Shown: positions 9,064 to 18,338, counted from the first letter of the stretch. The stretch is DNA of 64,000 bases from Bacteroides sp. (GCA_023663525.1 JAMPHF010000001.1:423576-487575), one strand, 5' to 3'. Notes: generated by a model not told the origin, from the sequence alone. Numbers and translations are program-made.

Positions 9064-9951
9064 TCACCGTTTCTTCAGTTGCCGGGCGATGTCGATCACC
9101 TGGTCGATGGTGAGGTGCTTGAAACGGATGTTGTGGTTGTGGTCAATGACGTAGAATTCCGGAGTCCCGAGGCGCAGGTCGATGGTCATATCGGCATCGG
9201 GGTTTGCGCCTACAATCCATGAGGAGGGGTAGGAGGCCACAGCATCTTTCCATTCCTGATTAGGCTCCGTCAGCGAGATGGACAGAATCTTGACTTTGCC
9301 CTCGTTGATGAGTTCGGTCATCGAGATATCGGCATCGAGCCTGATCCTCGCGAGATTGCAGTCGCTGCAATCGGGGTCGTTGAAGAACACCACAAGCACG
9401 TTTGCCGAATCGTTGTCGAGATTTCCCGTCGTGCCTTCGCGAGTGGTGTAGGGGAGCGATGGGGCTGGGAATCGGAGGAGGGAGTTCTTGAGCACCTGTT
9501 CCTGATGCACGAAGCGGGCTTTCGAGGCCTTGTCGATGCGTTTGTTTGACGCGACGGCATGTGCAAACGGGAGGTATAGCTCGTCAATCCACATCTCGGC
9601 GGTGTCGCCATAGAGGAGGTTCTCGGCACATTCGGCGAGGAAAAGCTGGTCGGCGGGCTGCTTCTCAAGCATTTTGTTGAGTCGCACCACCGATGCAATG
9701 GCCGAGTCGGGGGTGGCATTTTTCAGCACGGAAATGTACACGTTGAACTCGGTTGCCATCTTGGCTTTTGCCGAAAACGCTTTTTTCATGTCGCAGAAAT
9801 CCCAAAAATGGCGGGCAAGATAGTCGCAGCGTTTTTGGAACACGTTGATTGAATCCGGAATCAGCGGATAGGGGAAATATGTATCGGCCTTTGCCCCGAA
9901 ACTGATTCCCATCAGGAGCAACAGACCAAGCAATAGTCCTTTTAGTTTCAT
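9064..9951 (-). CDS. DUF5106 thioredoxin-fold exported protein
   Basis: Using the ATG at 9951, the product has 295 residues and a clear signal peptide (MKLKGLLLGLLLLMGISFGA). The in-frame start nine codons earlier would add a polar stretch before it and is less likely. The N-terminal half matches the DUF5106 layout found with TlpA-like proteins. The C-terminal half is thioredoxin-like with CSDC as the redox motif (in FNDPDCSDCNLAR) and a cis-proline region near GTPEFYVID. It probably acts as a periplasmic thiol oxidoreductase or reductant-dependent protein. A TATCTTTG promoter box lies at 9982-9989. Confidence 0.8.
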   Translation of the reverse strand: MKLKGLLLGLLLLMGISFGAKADTYFPYPLIPDSINVFQKRCDYLARHFWDFCDMKKAFSAKAKMATEFNVYISVLKNATPDSAIASVVRLNKMLEKQPADQLFLAECAENLLYGDTAEMWIDELYLPFAHAVASNKRIDKASKARFVHQEQVLKNSLLRFPAPSLPYTTREGTTGNLDNDSANVLVVFFNDPDCSDCNLARIRLDADISMTELINEGKVKILSISLTEPNQEWKDAVASYPSSWIVGANPDADMTIDLRLGTPEFYVIDHNHNIRFKHLTIDQVIDIARQLKKR

Positions 9952-9981
9952 TCTGTTGTTATAAGTGATAATTTGCAATCA

Positions 9982-9989
9982 CAAAGATA
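9982..9989 (-). promoter_or_regulatory. Bacteroidota -7 box for DUF5106 gene
   Basis: TATCTTTG on the minus strand matches TAnnTTTG. It lies about 30 nt before the ATG at 9951. No good -33 TTTG is seen, so the call rests on the -7 element. Confidence 0.5.
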
Positions 9990-10093
9990 AAAATAATCTC
10001 TGAGAAATGAAAATAAAGTTGTCGGGGGCGCGTCGATTATATTTGCTGTTCAGTGACGCGCCCGCAGAATTTAACCCAAATTATGTTGAATGA

Positions 10094-10126
10094 TTTGTGT
10101 GAGATGAATAATTCTGACTATCTTTG
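10094..10126 (+). promoter_or_regulatory. Promoter of trxA
   Basis: TTTG at 10094-10097 and TATCTTTG at 10119-10126 are separated by 21 nt, fitting the Bacteroidota sigma-ABfr consensus. Transcription should start near 10132, giving a leader of about 70 nt before the trxA ATG. Confidence 0.75.
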
Positions 10127-10199
10127 CACCCGGATGGGGCAGAGAGTCCCCAAAGTAACTGACAAAACATATTAAACTCTATTTAAAATACTAACTATC

Positions 10200-10520
10200 A
10201 TGACATTCACTGATCAGAACGTTCACGACATCATCGCTTCAGGGAAGCCGGTTGTAATCGATTTTTGGGCAACATGGTGTGGCCCGTGTCAGCGCATGGC
10301 TCCCGTGGTTGAGGAGCTGGCCGAGGAATACAAGGACACTGTCGCTATCGGCAAATATAACATCGAGGAGGAGAACGATCTCACCTCACAGTATCGCATC
10401 ATGTCAATCCCGACCATTCTTTTCTTCAAGAACGGTGAGCAGATTCGCGATCTCCGTCTTGCCGGCGCGCAGCCCAAGGAAAATCTCGAAAAGCAGATCA
10501 AGAAACTCCTCGAACTCTAA
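10200..10520 (+). CDS. trxA: Thioredoxin
   Basis: The 106-residue cytosolic protein is a single thioredoxin fold with the classic active site WCGPC (C27 and C30) in DFWATWCGPCQRM and the cis-proline in MSIPTILFF. It has no signal peptide, so it is the general cytoplasmic disulfide reductant, supplying electrons to peroxidases and reductases (possibly the thiol peroxidase at 19.4 kb). It is monocistronic: it has its own promoter upstream and a strong terminator immediately downstream. Confidence 0.95.
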   Translation: MTFTDQNVHDIIASGKPVVIDFWATWCGPCQRMAPVVEELAEEYKDTVAIGKYNIEEENDLTSQYRIMSIPTILFFKNGEQIRDLRLAGAQPKENLEKQIKKLLEL

Positions 10521-10550
10521 TCCAATAGAGGACAGAACGATATAAGCACA

Positions 10551-10601
10551 AAAGAATCAGACGGTTTTCATCTTGCTTCAAGATTGACCGTCTGATTCTT
10601 T
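10551..10601 (+). terminator. Rho-independent terminator of trxA
   Basis: A perfect 15-bp stem (10551-10565 with 10587-10601, core AGAATCAGACGGT) encloses a loop that itself pairs (ATCTTG/CAAGAT). The T tract continues to 10605. It lies 31 bp past the trxA stop. Confidence 0.92.
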
Positions 10602-10645
10602 TTTTGTGTTTATATTAATGAGTATCCTCATCTTTACCTGTTTGG

Positions 10646-10741
10646 AACATCCGCAGGATGTTGATTTACCAGTGGCCGGGTATGACGAAGCGCAGCGTAG
10701 TCATGCCCGGCTACGAATAAACCGGCATCCTGACGGATGCC
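10646..10741. repeat. Composite palindromic (REP-like) element
   Basis: Three consecutive palindromes are present: ACATCC-GCA-GGATGT (10647-10661), GCCGGGTATGAC...GTAGTCATGCCCGGC (about 10675-10712), and GGCATCC-TGAC-GGATGCC (about 10723-10741). The gap 10602-10904 between trxA and the S41 gene has no supported gene. Confidence 0.65.
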
Positions 10742-10852
10742 ATAAAATGCCTATGGGTGAGGTTGTGGACACCCTTTTACATTTTTGGAGGGACAGGTTA
10801 TAGGTTGTGTTTGTTCCTCCCCCATAATTAGTTGGTATTCAGTGGTGTATTT

Positions 10853-10875
10853 AACATGCCGAAGGCATGTCCGTA
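10853..10875. repeat. Single ACATGCC-GGCATGT hairpin
   Basis: AACATGCC-GAA-GGCATGT followed by CCGTACG. It is the same unit as the paired arms at 26.3 kb, but no partner arm is seen nearby. It lies 30 bp beyond the stop of the S41 protease gene, where it could act on the mRNA 3' end. Confidence 0.65.
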
Positions 10876-10904
10876 CGATTTGCCGGTTGGCATATACCCC
10901 CCTG

Positions 10905-12506
10905 TTATTCCGTTTGGCGGAGATAGGAGTCGTATTCGGCGGGATTCGTTATGATTTCGATGGCTTCGGTGAAAATCGGGTCGAATTTTGCTATGACCTT
11001 GGAGTAGGTGGCCTGCTCGTAGATGTCACGGCCAATCAGTCCTTTGACGATGGCTTCCAGTATCGGACGTGAACGCTCATAGTCTTTCTCGTTGAACTCG
11101 ACACCGTCTTTTTTGCCGCGCTCGATTAGGGCTGTCATGATTTCGGGAGTGATGATGAAGCCATTGACGAAGTCAGTGTCGGTGGGGTAGAGCTTCTTCA
11201 GGCTGTCGCGATGTTCATCGACATAGTTGACACAAAAGTTGTTGATGACGGCTTTGGCAATCATGTCGCGGTAGTAGGGGGAATACATAGTTGTGTCGAT
11301 GGCCACGAATTTGTCGGGGAGGATGCCACCGCCACCGTAGACGGGACGGTTGAGGCGTTTGGTGAAGAATTTGAGCGAGTCGGGGAAGTGGTGGACGCTG
11401 TCGGCGTTCATGAACTCGCCGGAATTGTAGCGGTCGATTATGTCGCGCTGGTAGGCTTCCTCGTCACCCGCCACGTATGGTTTCTGTATGCATCGACCGG
11501 AGGGAGTGTGGTAGCGTGAGATTGTCAGACGCATCATTGACCCGTCGGGGAAGGGGAAAGGACGCTGGACGAGACCTTTGCCGAATGTGCGCCGCCCGAC
11601 AATCACGCCACGGTCATTGTCCTGGATGGCCCCGGAAAGGATTTCGGATGCGGATGCGGAGTACTGGTTGACCATCACCACGACGCGTCCGTCAAGGAAA
11701 TCGCCGTCGGCCTCGGCAACAGCTTCTGTGACTCCGTTTTTGGGCGATTCGGTGTAGACGACCATGTCGCCTTGACGGAGAAACATTTCTGAAAGCTCGA
11801 TTGCGGGACGCATGTAGCCACCTCCGTTGTCGGTGAGGTCGAAGACGAGATGCTTCATGCCCTGCTTGCGCAGTTCTTTCATCGCTTTCTTGACTTCGTC
11901 GGTAGATGTCTCGGCGAAACGAGTGAGGGAGATGTAGCCCACGGAATCGTTGAGCATGTAGCTGACATCGACACTGTAGATGGGTATGTCGTCGCGCTCG
12001 ATGCGGAATTCGAGGGGCTCGGGGCTGCCTTTGCGTAGGACTTTGAGATTGGCGATGGTGCCCTTCGGTCCGCGAAGCACCTTGAGGATGTCGTTGTTTT
12101 TCATATTGACACCGGCAATGACGGTGTCGTTACATGCGATGATGCGGTCGCCGGGGACGATTCCCATTCTCTCTGACGGACCTCCTGCCACGGATTCTAT
12201 CACGTAGAGCGTGTCGCTTACCATCTGAAAGCGTATGCCTATGCCTGAGAAGTTGCCTTCGAGCGGTTCGGTCAGTTCGCGTGTCTCCTCGGGCGAGGAG
12301 TATGTGGAGTGGGGGTCGAGGGTCTTGAGCATAGCTATTATGGCCTCGGTGACAATCTTTGTCGTATCGACATCGTCCACATAATAGTTCTCGATTATCT
12401 GCTCTGCATAGCGGAGCTTGCGTTCGGGGGTGAACTGCATATTTAGCTGTGCGAATGTCGAGAGTGCGACTCCGGCAAGCACAATGGCTGTGATTATTTT
12501 CTTCAT
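10905..12506 (-). CDS. Carboxyl-terminal processing protease (S41, CtpA/Prc type)
   Basis: The 533-residue protein has a signal peptide (MKKIITAIVLAGVALSTFAQ), an N-terminal helical cap, a PDZ domain (about 85-170) and the S41 peptidase domain. The predicted catalytic dyad is Ser285 in NQYSASASEIL and Lys310 in RRTFGKG, 25 residues apart as in Prc and CtpB. A C-terminal helical extension of about 180 residues follows. It acts in the periplasm, trimming or degrading envelope proteins at their C termini. Gene order parE-coaD-S41 on one strand, with 41 bp between coaD and this gene, suggests co-transcription. Confidence 0.92.
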   Translation of the reverse strand: MKKIITAIVLAGVALSTFAQLNMQFTPERKLRYAEQIIENYYVDDVDTTKIVTEAIIAMLKTLDPHSTYSSPEETRELTEPLEGNFSGIGIRFQMVSDTLYVIESVAGGPSERMGIVPGDRIIACNDTVIAGVNMKNNDILKVLRGPKGTIANLKVLRKGSPEPLEFRIERDDIPIYSVDVSYMLNDSVGYISLTRFAETSTDEVKKAMKELRKQGMKHLVFDLTDNGGGYMRPAIELSEMFLRQGDMVVYTESPKNGVTEAVAEADGDFLDGRVVVMVNQYSASASEILSGAIQDNDRGVIVGRRTFGKGLVQRPFPFPDGSMMRLTISRYHTPSGRCIQKPYVAGDEEAYQRDIIDRYNSGEFMNADSVHHFPDSLKFFTKRLNRPVYGGGGILPDKFVAIDTTMYSPYYRDMIAKAVINNFCVNYVDEHRDSLKKLYPTDTDFVNGFIITPEIMTALIERGKKDGVEFNEKDYERSRPILEAIVKGLIGRDIYEQATYSKVIAKFDPIFTEAIEIITNPAEYDSYLRQTE

Positions 12507-12547
12507 AAGTAAGAATTATGTTACGTCATTCTGTATAGTCCACATTT

Positions 12548-12994
12548 TCAATGCCTCTCCGGCAGGAAGGGGGTGACATCGTAGCCGTAGGAGCTGAGTT
12601 CGCGGACGACGGAGGAGGAGATGGCCGCATATTCCGGGAGAGTAAACAGCAGGAGGGTCTCTATGCCGGAGATGCGGCGGTTTATGTCGGCAAGGTTGCG
12701 TTCATACTCGAAATCGATTGTTGACCTGACCCCGCGCAGCATCCACTTTGCGTCTTCCTGACGACATGCGTCGATGGTGAGCCCCTCATAGGCTATGACT
12801 TTGACTTTTGGCTCATTGTCGTAGAGACGGCTGATTGATTCAATCCGTTCCGGCACTGATGACTCAGCCAATTTGCCGGAATTGATCCCTATGGCTATCA
12901 CCACGCGGTCAAAGAGGGGAATGACACGGTCAACGAGCGACTGATGACCTACGGTGAAGGGGTTGAATGAGCCCGGAAACAATATGGTGTTCAT
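12548..12994 (-). CDS. coaD: Phosphopantetheine adenylyltransferase
   Basis: CoaD transfers AMP from ATP to 4'-phosphopantetheine, the penultimate step of coenzyme A synthesis. The frame is open for another 76 codons upstream, but that part lies inside parE and has no family similarity. The ATG at 12994 gives the expected 148-residue protein beginning MNTILFPGSFNPFTVGHQSL, with the nucleotidyltransferase (T/H)xGH motif as TVGH and later conserved residues in WMLRGVRSTIDFEYERNLA and SSSVVREL. It starts 13 bp after the parE stop. Confidence 0.95.
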   Translation of the reverse strand: MNTILFPGSFNPFTVGHQSLVDRVIPLFDRVVIAIGINSGKLAESSVPERIESISRLYDNEPKVKVIAYEGLTIDACRQEDAKWMLRGVRSTIDFEYERNLADINRRISGIETLLLFTLPEYAAISSSVVRELSSYGYDVTPFLPERH

Positions 12995-13007
12995 GCGCTG
13001 GAAGGGT

Positions 13008-14993
13008 TTATCCGATTTGGGAGTCATCCTCCACCACGAGATTGTCGATGATGAAGTTCTGGCGTTCCATGGTGTTCTTGCCCATGTAGAATTCCAAAAG
13101 TTCAGCCACTGCATCCTCCTTGCGGAGAGTGACGCGGTCGAGGCGCATGTCGGGACCGATGAATCCTCGGAATTCCTCCGGGGATATTTCGCCGAGACCT
13201 TTGAAGCGGGTGATTTCTGCATTGTCGCCGAGCTTGGCTATGGCTGCGATGCGCTCCTCGTCGGTGTAGCAATAATAAGTATCGTCGGCTACGGAGGCTG
13301 CACCCCGCGCCCCGCGTTTTGTGGTCTTGTGGTTGCGGACTCGGAAAAGTGGGGTCTGGAGCACATATAGATGACCTTTCTTGATCATGTCGGGGAAGAA
13401 CTGGAGGAAGAACGTCAGCAGCAGCAGACGGATGTGCATACCATCGACATCGGCATCGGTGGCTATGATGACTTTGTTGTAGCGCAGTCCGTCAATCCCC
13501 TCCTCGATGTTGAGTGCTGCCTGAAGGAGGTTGAACTCCTCGTTCTCGTAAAGGATTTTGGCGGGGACTCCGTAGGAGTTCTTCGGCTTGCCACGGAGCG
13601 AGAACACCGCCTGAGTCCAGACATCGCGTATCTTGGTGATGGAGCCGGCAGCGGAGTCGCCCTCGGTGATGAAGATTGACGAGGCGAGTTTCTTCTCCTC
13701 GTCGCCACGGATGTCGTTGAGATGTACGCGGCAGTCGAGGAGCTTCTTGTTGTGGAGATTGGCTTTTTTCTGCTTCTCGCGGGCGAGTTTGGTGATTCCG
13801 GCCATGGCCTTGCGGTCGCGCTCGCTCTCCTGGACTTTTTTCAGGATGATTTCGGCTATGTCGGTGTTGCGGTGGAGATAGTTGTCAAGCTCAGTCTTGA
13901 TGAAATCGCCGACGAATTTTGCCACGGTCGGACCGTCGGGGCTCATGTCGCGGCTTCCGAGCTTGGTCTTGGTCTGCGACTCGAACACCGGTTCCTCGAC
14001 CTTGATGGAAATGGCGGCGATCATGCCGTTGCGGATGTCGGAATAGTCGAAATCCTTTTTGAAATATTCTTTGATCGTGCGTGAGACGGCTTCCTTGAAG
14101 GCTGTGAGGTGGGTGCCTCCCTGAGTGGTGTGCTGTCCGTTGACAAATGAATAGTATTCCTCTCCGCGCTGATTGGCGTGGGTGATCGCCACCTCGATGT
14201 CCTCACCCTTGAGGTGGATGGGGAGATAGAGAGGCTCGGTGGTCATGCTGTCCTTGAGCAAGTCGAGCAGACCGTTGCGCGAGATGTATCTTTTGCCGTT
14301 GAACACCATGGCGAGTCCGGTATTGAGAAACGTGTAGTTCTTCAGCAGCGGGACTATGAAGTCATCGCGGTAGGCGTAGTCGCGGAAAATTGATGCGTCG
14401 GGTGTGAAGCGGACAAGTGTGCCGTTGGGTTCATCGGTCGGCTCGATGTCGCTCTCCTCGACGATTTCGCCGCAGTGGTAGAGGACGCTCTTGCCCATGC
14501 CGTCGCGGACGCTGGAGATGAAAAATTCGGTCGACAGGGCGTTCACGGCCTTTATGCCCACGCCGTTCAGCCCGACAGATTTCTTGAAGGCCTTTGAGTC
14601 GTACTTTCCGCCTGTGTTCATGCGCGACGACACATCGACAAGTTTCCCGAGTGGGATTCCTCGACCGAAGTCACGCACCGTCACCGTTCCGTCGGCCACA
14701 TCGACGGTGATTTGTTTTCCGAAGCCCATCATGTATTCGTCGATGGCATTGTCGAGCACCTCCTTGATGAGCACATAAATGCCGTCATCGTAGTTCGAGC
14801 CGTCGCCGAGTTTGCCGATATACATGCCGGGTCGGCGGCGGATATGCTCTTTCCAGTCGAGGGTCTTGATGTCGTCCTCGCTGTAATCGGCGGCAATCTG
14901 CGTCGCGGTGTCTTTGTCGTTGTCAAGTCCGTCACCCGTGTTCTCAGTGATGAAATCCGGGTTTTCAGATGAAATATCGTCAATGTTGATCAT
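13008..14993 (-). CDS. parE: DNA topoisomerase IV subunit B
   Basis: This is the ATPase and Toprim subunit of the type IIA topoisomerase that decatenates daughter chromosomes. It has the GHKL ATP site ([34 protein letters not shown]), a transducer domain, and the Toprim motifs ITEGDSAAG and [10 protein letters not shown]. Two starts compete: ATG 15008 (666 residues) and ATG 14993 (661 residues). The second has GGAGAG just ahead of it, while the first lies only 7 nt from a TAAATTTG promoter box, so 14993 is chosen. The partner parC is at 53.6 kb. GyrB is the alternative identity, but the length without the GyrB insert and the type of partner favour ParE. Confidence 0.88.
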   Translation of the reverse strand: MINIDDISSENPDFITENTGDGLDNDKDTATQIAADYSEDDIKTLDWKEHIRRRPGMYIGKLGDGSNYDDGIYVLIKEVLDNAIDEYMMGFGKQITVDVADGTVTVRDFGRGIPLGKLVDVSSRMNTGGKYDSKAFKKSVGLNGVGIKAVNALSTEFFISSVRDGMGKSVLYHCGEIVEESDIEPTDEPNGTLVRFTPDASIFRDYAYRDDFIVPLLKNYTFLNTGLAMVFNGKRYISRNGLLDLLKDSMTTEPLYLPIHLKGEDIEVAITHANQRGEEYYSFVNGQHTTQGGTHLTAFKEAVSRTIKEYFKKDFDYSDIRNGMIAAISIKVEEPVFESQTKTKLGSRDMSPDGPTVAKFVGDFIKTELDNYLHRNTDIAEIILKKVQESERDRKAMAGITKLAREKQKKANLHNKKLLDCRVHLNDIRGDEEKKLASSIFITEGDSAAGSITKIRDVWTQAVFSLRGKPKNSYGVPAKILYENEEFNLLQAALNIEEGIDGLRYNKVIIATDADVDGMHIRLLLLTFFLQFFPDMIKKGHLYVLQTPLFRVRNHKTTKRGARGAASVADDTYYCYTDEERIAAIAKLGDNAEITRFKGLGEISPEEFRGFIGPDMRLDRVTLRKEDAVAELLEFYMGKNTMERQNFIIDNLVVEDDSQIG

Positions 14994-15015
14994 GTCTCTC
15001 CAATTCATTATGAGG

Positions 15016-15023
15016 CAAATTTA
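15016..15023 (-). promoter_or_regulatory. -7 box for parE-coaD-S41
   Basis: TAAATTTG on the minus strand, with a predicted start of transcription near 15010. The leader to ATG 14993 would be about 17 nt and would contain the GGAGAG ribosome site. Confidence 0.55.
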
Positions 15024-15101
15024 CGAAAAAATCTCGAATAAATTGATTGTAGACCTCATTTCATGTCCTTACTCTTTAAAATTCAGTAATATGGAGCCGT
15101 T

Positions 15102-15370
15102 AGCTGTTAGGCTGAAAAGGGTACAGAGAGACATAAGGGGCAGAGGGAACAAAAAATTTTTTAGGCTATTCGGTTTGTTATGAGACACGCTCTTGTTCGG
15201 TTGTTATGAGACACGCTCTTGTTCGGTTGTTATGAAACTCACCCATATATGTCTACATGCGCGTATGATTTACATACGCGATAACGATAACTAACTTCCG
15301 GCGTGACAGCAAAATATAATTTTGTTATTTCTGTCCTTCCTGTCCTTCTGTACCCTTTTCAGCCTGATGA
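15102..15370. repeat. Inverted-repeat element A (GAAAAGGGTACAG arms)
   Basis: The left arm (15102-15164) has GGCTGAAAAGGGTACAGAG followed by a purine-rich AAGGGGCAGAGGGAACAAA run. The right arm (about 15321-15370) is its imperfect reverse complement, ending CTTCTGTACCCTTTTCAGCC. Between them lie the tandem repeat 15178-15240 and about 80 bp with a short palindrome (CGCGTATG..CATACGCG). This fills the 374-bp gap between parE and the lipoprotein gene; no gene was found in it. It belongs to the same family as 16866-17115 and 19276-19414. Confidence 0.75.
15178..15240. repeat. 26-bp tandem repeat, 2.4 copies
   Basis: Two identical units (15178-15203 and 15204-15229) contain TTATGAGACACGCTCTTG followed by TTCGGTTG. 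A partial third copy (TTATGAAACTC) follows. It lies inside inverted-repeat element A. Confidence 0.9.
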
Positions 15371-15382
15371 CTGACCGCCTGA

Positions 15383-16771
15383 TCACTCCTCCTTTCCGGT
15401 CTGGTATGCACCGAGATTGGGGGAGGAACCGCGATCTGTGCCGTAGAAGTCCCTCATGCCGTCGGCGGGGATGAGGTCGGGATAGGCTGCGCCGATGGCT
15501 GGCGATCCGGGTTGGAGGCGATAGTCAAAGTAGTAATCCTCGCGGACGGTATAGTAGAGCGGATCAGCACCCCAGAGACAGTCGATGAAATTATTGTCGT
15601 CGCTGCCGTTGCTCTTCAGGAGCGAACGCCTGACGGTGACACTGCTCGCGCTGAGGTCGCCGGGGTAGAAGTCAGAGCCGTTGCCATAGAAAATGCAGTT
15701 GCGGAAATCGGCTGTCATCAATGGCATCCCCGAACCGTCGTCGCTTTCGCGGTCGATATGATAGAGCTGTACTGAGGCTCCGCGCAGACCGGAGAAAAGA
15801 TAGTAGTTTGCGAAAGTGCAATTGCTGACTGTGGCTGTGCCTCCCACGAGTGCCATCACACCGTCAGCGGCTTCGGCGACTTCGCAGCCGGTGAGTGTCA
15901 AATCTGCGTAACGTCCGAGGAGGGAGTAGGTGGCACTGTTGCGCAGACGGCAATTGAGGAATGATACCTGTGAGAGCGAATCGGCGATGACTCCCGACAC
16001 AGTATTGCGCACCACTGTGTGACTCAGACGATTGCCACGGCTCTGAGGGGCGAAGTGCAATCCCTCCCACTGCGAGGCCATGAGATCGAAGGTCACGCCG
16101 GAAATCACATTGCCGGTGCGGTCGCCGGTCATGTTGATGGGATTGCGTGGTGTGCCTTCGGCGATGAGTGTACCCTCGACACGCATGAAGGCTTTATCGT
16201 GGAAATGGAGGGTAGTTCCTTCGGGGATGGTGAGGGTCGCGCCGGATGCGACTATGATGGAGTCGAAAATCTGATAAGGGTATGTGGCATCGAAGCGGGT
16301 GTCCTTGTCGATGACGGTGCTCTGGAGGCGTTCAACGTCCTGACCGGATGCGCTGAGCACCACGCTGCGTGTGACTCCGTTGGTGGTGAAGTCGAGTATA
16401 TCGCTGAAACCTGTGAGATCCGGAGTGCCATTGGTGCGGAGGGTTGCCTCGACGAATACGTAGATGGAGTCGTTAGGACGGATTTCGACATTCTGAAATG
16501 ACGAGCCGGAGAAACCATCGACGTTTATGCGGAATGTGCCATCGGCATTGCGTAGAGCGATATTGTTGATGTTCAGTATCTTGTCGTGGCGGTTATAGAC
16601 CATGAACCTACTTGTGGGAGTGGGCTGACCGGTGAACACGACTCCAAGATCAAGGGTGTCAGTCGAGAATACCGGTTGCGATGAGGATGAGGTGTCAATG
16701 CCGTCCTCAATGCAGCCGGTGAAAGTGGAGAGGATGGCAAGCGAGAGAAGTATGTGGATGAGTGTTTTCAT
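15383..16771 (-). CDS. Right-handed beta-helix repeat lipoprotein
   Basis: The 462-residue protein starts with a lipoprotein signal (lipobox STFTGC, Cys20). An Ig-like/DUF1573-like domain (about 35-145) is followed by many short strands of parallel beta-helix type (about 170-440: IPEGTTLHFHDKAFMRVEGT, WEGLHFAPQS, NTVSGVIADS, GATVSNCTF-like repeats). No polysaccharide-lyase catalytic signature is obvious. It is probably anchored at the outer membrane, perhaps exposed at the surface, and may bind glycans. It is flanked by inverted-repeat elements on both sides and appears to be transcribed alone. Confidence 0.8.
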   Translation of the reverse strand: MKTLIHILLSLAILSTFTGCIEDGIDTSSSSQPVFSTDTLDLGVVFTGQPTPTSRFMVYNRHDKILNINNIALRNADGTFRINVDGFSGSSFQNVEIRPNDSIYVFVEATLRTNGTPDLTGFSDILDFTTNGVTRSVVLSASGQDVERLQSTVIDKDTRFDATYPYQIFDSIIVASGATLTIPEGTTLHFHDKAFMRVEGTLIAEGTPRNPINMTGDRTGNVISGVTFDLMASQWEGLHFAPQSRGNRLSHTVVRNTVSGVIADSLSQVSFLNCRLRNSATYSLLGRYADLTLTGCEVAEAADGVMALVGGTATVSNCTFANYYLFSGLRGASVQLYHIDRESDDGSGMPLMTADFRNCIFYGNGSDFYPGDLSASSVTVRRSLLKSNGSDDNNFIDCLWGADPLYYTVREDYYFDYRLQPGSPAIGAAYPDLIPADGMRDFYGTDRGSSPNLGAYQTGKEE

Positions 16772-16865
16772 GAAGTAAAAGCAAGTAGTGTGTTATATGA
16801 CTATTAGTTAACGAGAAAAATGTGGAATTATTGTCAACCATTAATCGTCTGTCATTCGCCATAGG

Positions 16866-17115
16866 GCTTAAAAGGGTACAAAAGATACTAATCGTCATGG
16901 GGGTGAAAAGGGTACAGAAGGACAAGGGGGACATAAGTAACAGAATTATTTTTAGCTATCGCGCAGGTAATAAATAAGTTATCGTGCATGTGAAAAACAT
17001 GTAAAACAACCCTTACGACTTAAAAATTTCTGTTGCTTTTGTTCCTCTTGTCCTTCTGTACCCTTTTCACCCCTGTGACGAATAGTATTTTCTGTACCTT
17101 TTTCAGTCTAATGAT
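16866..17115. repeat. Inverted-repeat element B
   Basis: The two arms of about 90 bp (16866-16957 and 17022-17115) are imperfect reverse complements. Each arm holds two copies of the core GAAAAGGGTACAGAAGGAC or a variant, separated by a matching stretch (ATACTAATCGTCA against ATACTATTCGTCA). The interior is about 65 bp. It occupies the 358-bp gap 16772-17130; nothing else is recognised there. Confidence 0.8.
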
Positions 17116-17130
17116 CTGGACAATAATATA

Positions 17131-18312
17131 TTATTTCGTTTTGAGGCGGGTGTTGGATGTGGGGGCGAGCTTGAGTTTGGTGCGGGGAGCATTCTCGTTA
17201 TGGGCTTGCCGGGATGGTTTTAGAGGTTTGGGCGTGGAGAGGGTTTGTGGTTCGGGGGTATCCTCGACTGTATCCTTTTCGGGAGCTTTGAGGAAGATTC
17301 TCAGTCTGTTCCTGACACTGTCGGCGGCTGCGCGGACAGAGTAGCCGCGATAGACCTGCTTCCCAATGCTGTCCGAAACGATGAAAAATGGGTATGACGG
17401 TATGACCATCGACCGTATGCTTGGATTGGAGGCTCCTCCCGGCAGCCATCCCTGCCACCAGTTGGCACTGTCATTGCGCACGGACAAACGCCACGACGTG
17501 CTGTCGCCTGCAAGTGACAGCTCTATTGCCTTGAAGCGGCGCGACGGGAGACTGTCGGTCAAGTTGCGGAGGGCGGATCTCACGCTGTCGCCCTTGCTGC
17601 GGCCGGTGAATGCTATCAGTGTGTAGCTTTGGCTCGACGGCCAGTAGCGTAGGGTGGAGTCGCGGTTTTGATGGAGCGCGCAGTTGATGGTCATGGTCTT
17701 GACATTGCCGCGAGCATCGGCCGACACCTGCTCGCTCACCATTCCCGAAAATGCTCCCATGACGTTCGAGGGGCGGGCCTGCGGTTTCAGGATATTGATG
17801 AGTGAATCGGCCTCAAGCTCATAGCCACGGGCTTGGAAACGGGTGGCGAGGAGCATGGCCGACGATATGCGGTCGGGGTGGGTGCGAACCTCGTCGGCAA
17901 TCAGCCGGTTAACGGTCGCGATGTCACCGCTGCGCAGGATGGAGTCATTGGCGGAGATGAAACGCGAAAATTCCTCGGAGGCATCGTTGCCCTCGATTTT
18001 TACCTGACCGGGGTTGTCGAGATCCATCTTCACGCTGAGGTCATCGCCGTTGGAGGCAACGCAGACAAACAGCGGCGTGCCGGAGTTTGTGACCACTTCG
18101 ACGAGTGTCGGTTCAGACGAGACACCTCGGAGCGACACCTTGCCATCGACGGGATGGAACACGGCATGTTGGATGCTGCGGTTGATGTAGAACATCTCCA
18201 CTCCTTCCTGACCAAGACCGCGAATCTCGCAGTTGATCACAAATTCCTCGTCGTTGCCACAGGCCGTGAGCAGAGCGAGGAGCGACAGTAAAAAAACATG
18301 ATAATAGCGCAT
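17131..18312 (-). CDS. DUF4369 lipoprotein with degenerate thioredoxin-like domain
   Basis: The 393-residue protein starts with a lipoprotein signal (LLALLTACG, Cys18). An N-terminal DUF4369 domain (about 22-120) follows, then a helical linker and a C-terminal TlpA-like fold (about 215-345). Where TlpA proteins have a WCxxC motif, this one reads FTGRSKGDS, so it cannot be a thiol oxidoreductase by the usual mechanism. The proline loop IPSYPFFIV is kept. The last about 45 residues are Pro/Lys/Thr-rich. Function unknown; a structural or chaperone-like role is possible. A TAATTTTG box ends 5 nt before the ATG, which suggests a leaderless mRNA. Confidence 0.75.
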   Translation of the reverse strand: MRYYHVFLLSLLALLTACGNDEEFVINCEIRGLGQEGVEMFYINRSIQHAVFHPVDGKVSLRGVSSEPTLVEVVTNSGTPLFVCVASNGDDLSVKMDLDNPGQVKIEGNDASEEFSRFISANDSILRSGDIATVNRLIADEVRTHPDRISSAMLLATRFQARGYELEADSLINILKPQARPSNVMGAFSGMVSEQVSADARGNVKTMTINCALHQNRDSTLRYWPSSQSYTLIAFTGRSKGDSVRSALRNLTDSLPSRRFKAIELSLAGDSTSWRLSVRNDSANWWQGWLPGGASNPSIRSMVIPSYPFFIVSDSIGKQVYRGYSVRAAADSVRNRLRIFLKAPEKDTVEDTPEPQTLSTPKPLKPSRQAHNENAPRTKLKLAPTSNTRLKTK

Positions 18313-18317
18313 GGCTG

Positions 18318-18325
18318 CAAAATTA
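18318..18325 (-). promoter_or_regulatory. -7 box for DUF4369 lipoprotein gene
   Basis: TAATTTTG on the minus strand, only 5 nt from the ATG at 18312. A start of transcription 5-7 nt downstream would fall on the start codon. Confidence 0.5.
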
Positions 18326-18338
18326 CTAAATTTTTATC

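Noticed and set aside
12995..13222. Upstream extension of coaD by 76 codons
   Set aside because: It lies inside parE and has biased composition (Ser/Arg/Trp); the CoaD family starts at the ATG at 12994.
15178..15240. Possible CRISPR array
   Set aside because: The units are directly adjacent without spacers and only 2.4 copies exist; no cas genes occur in the window.
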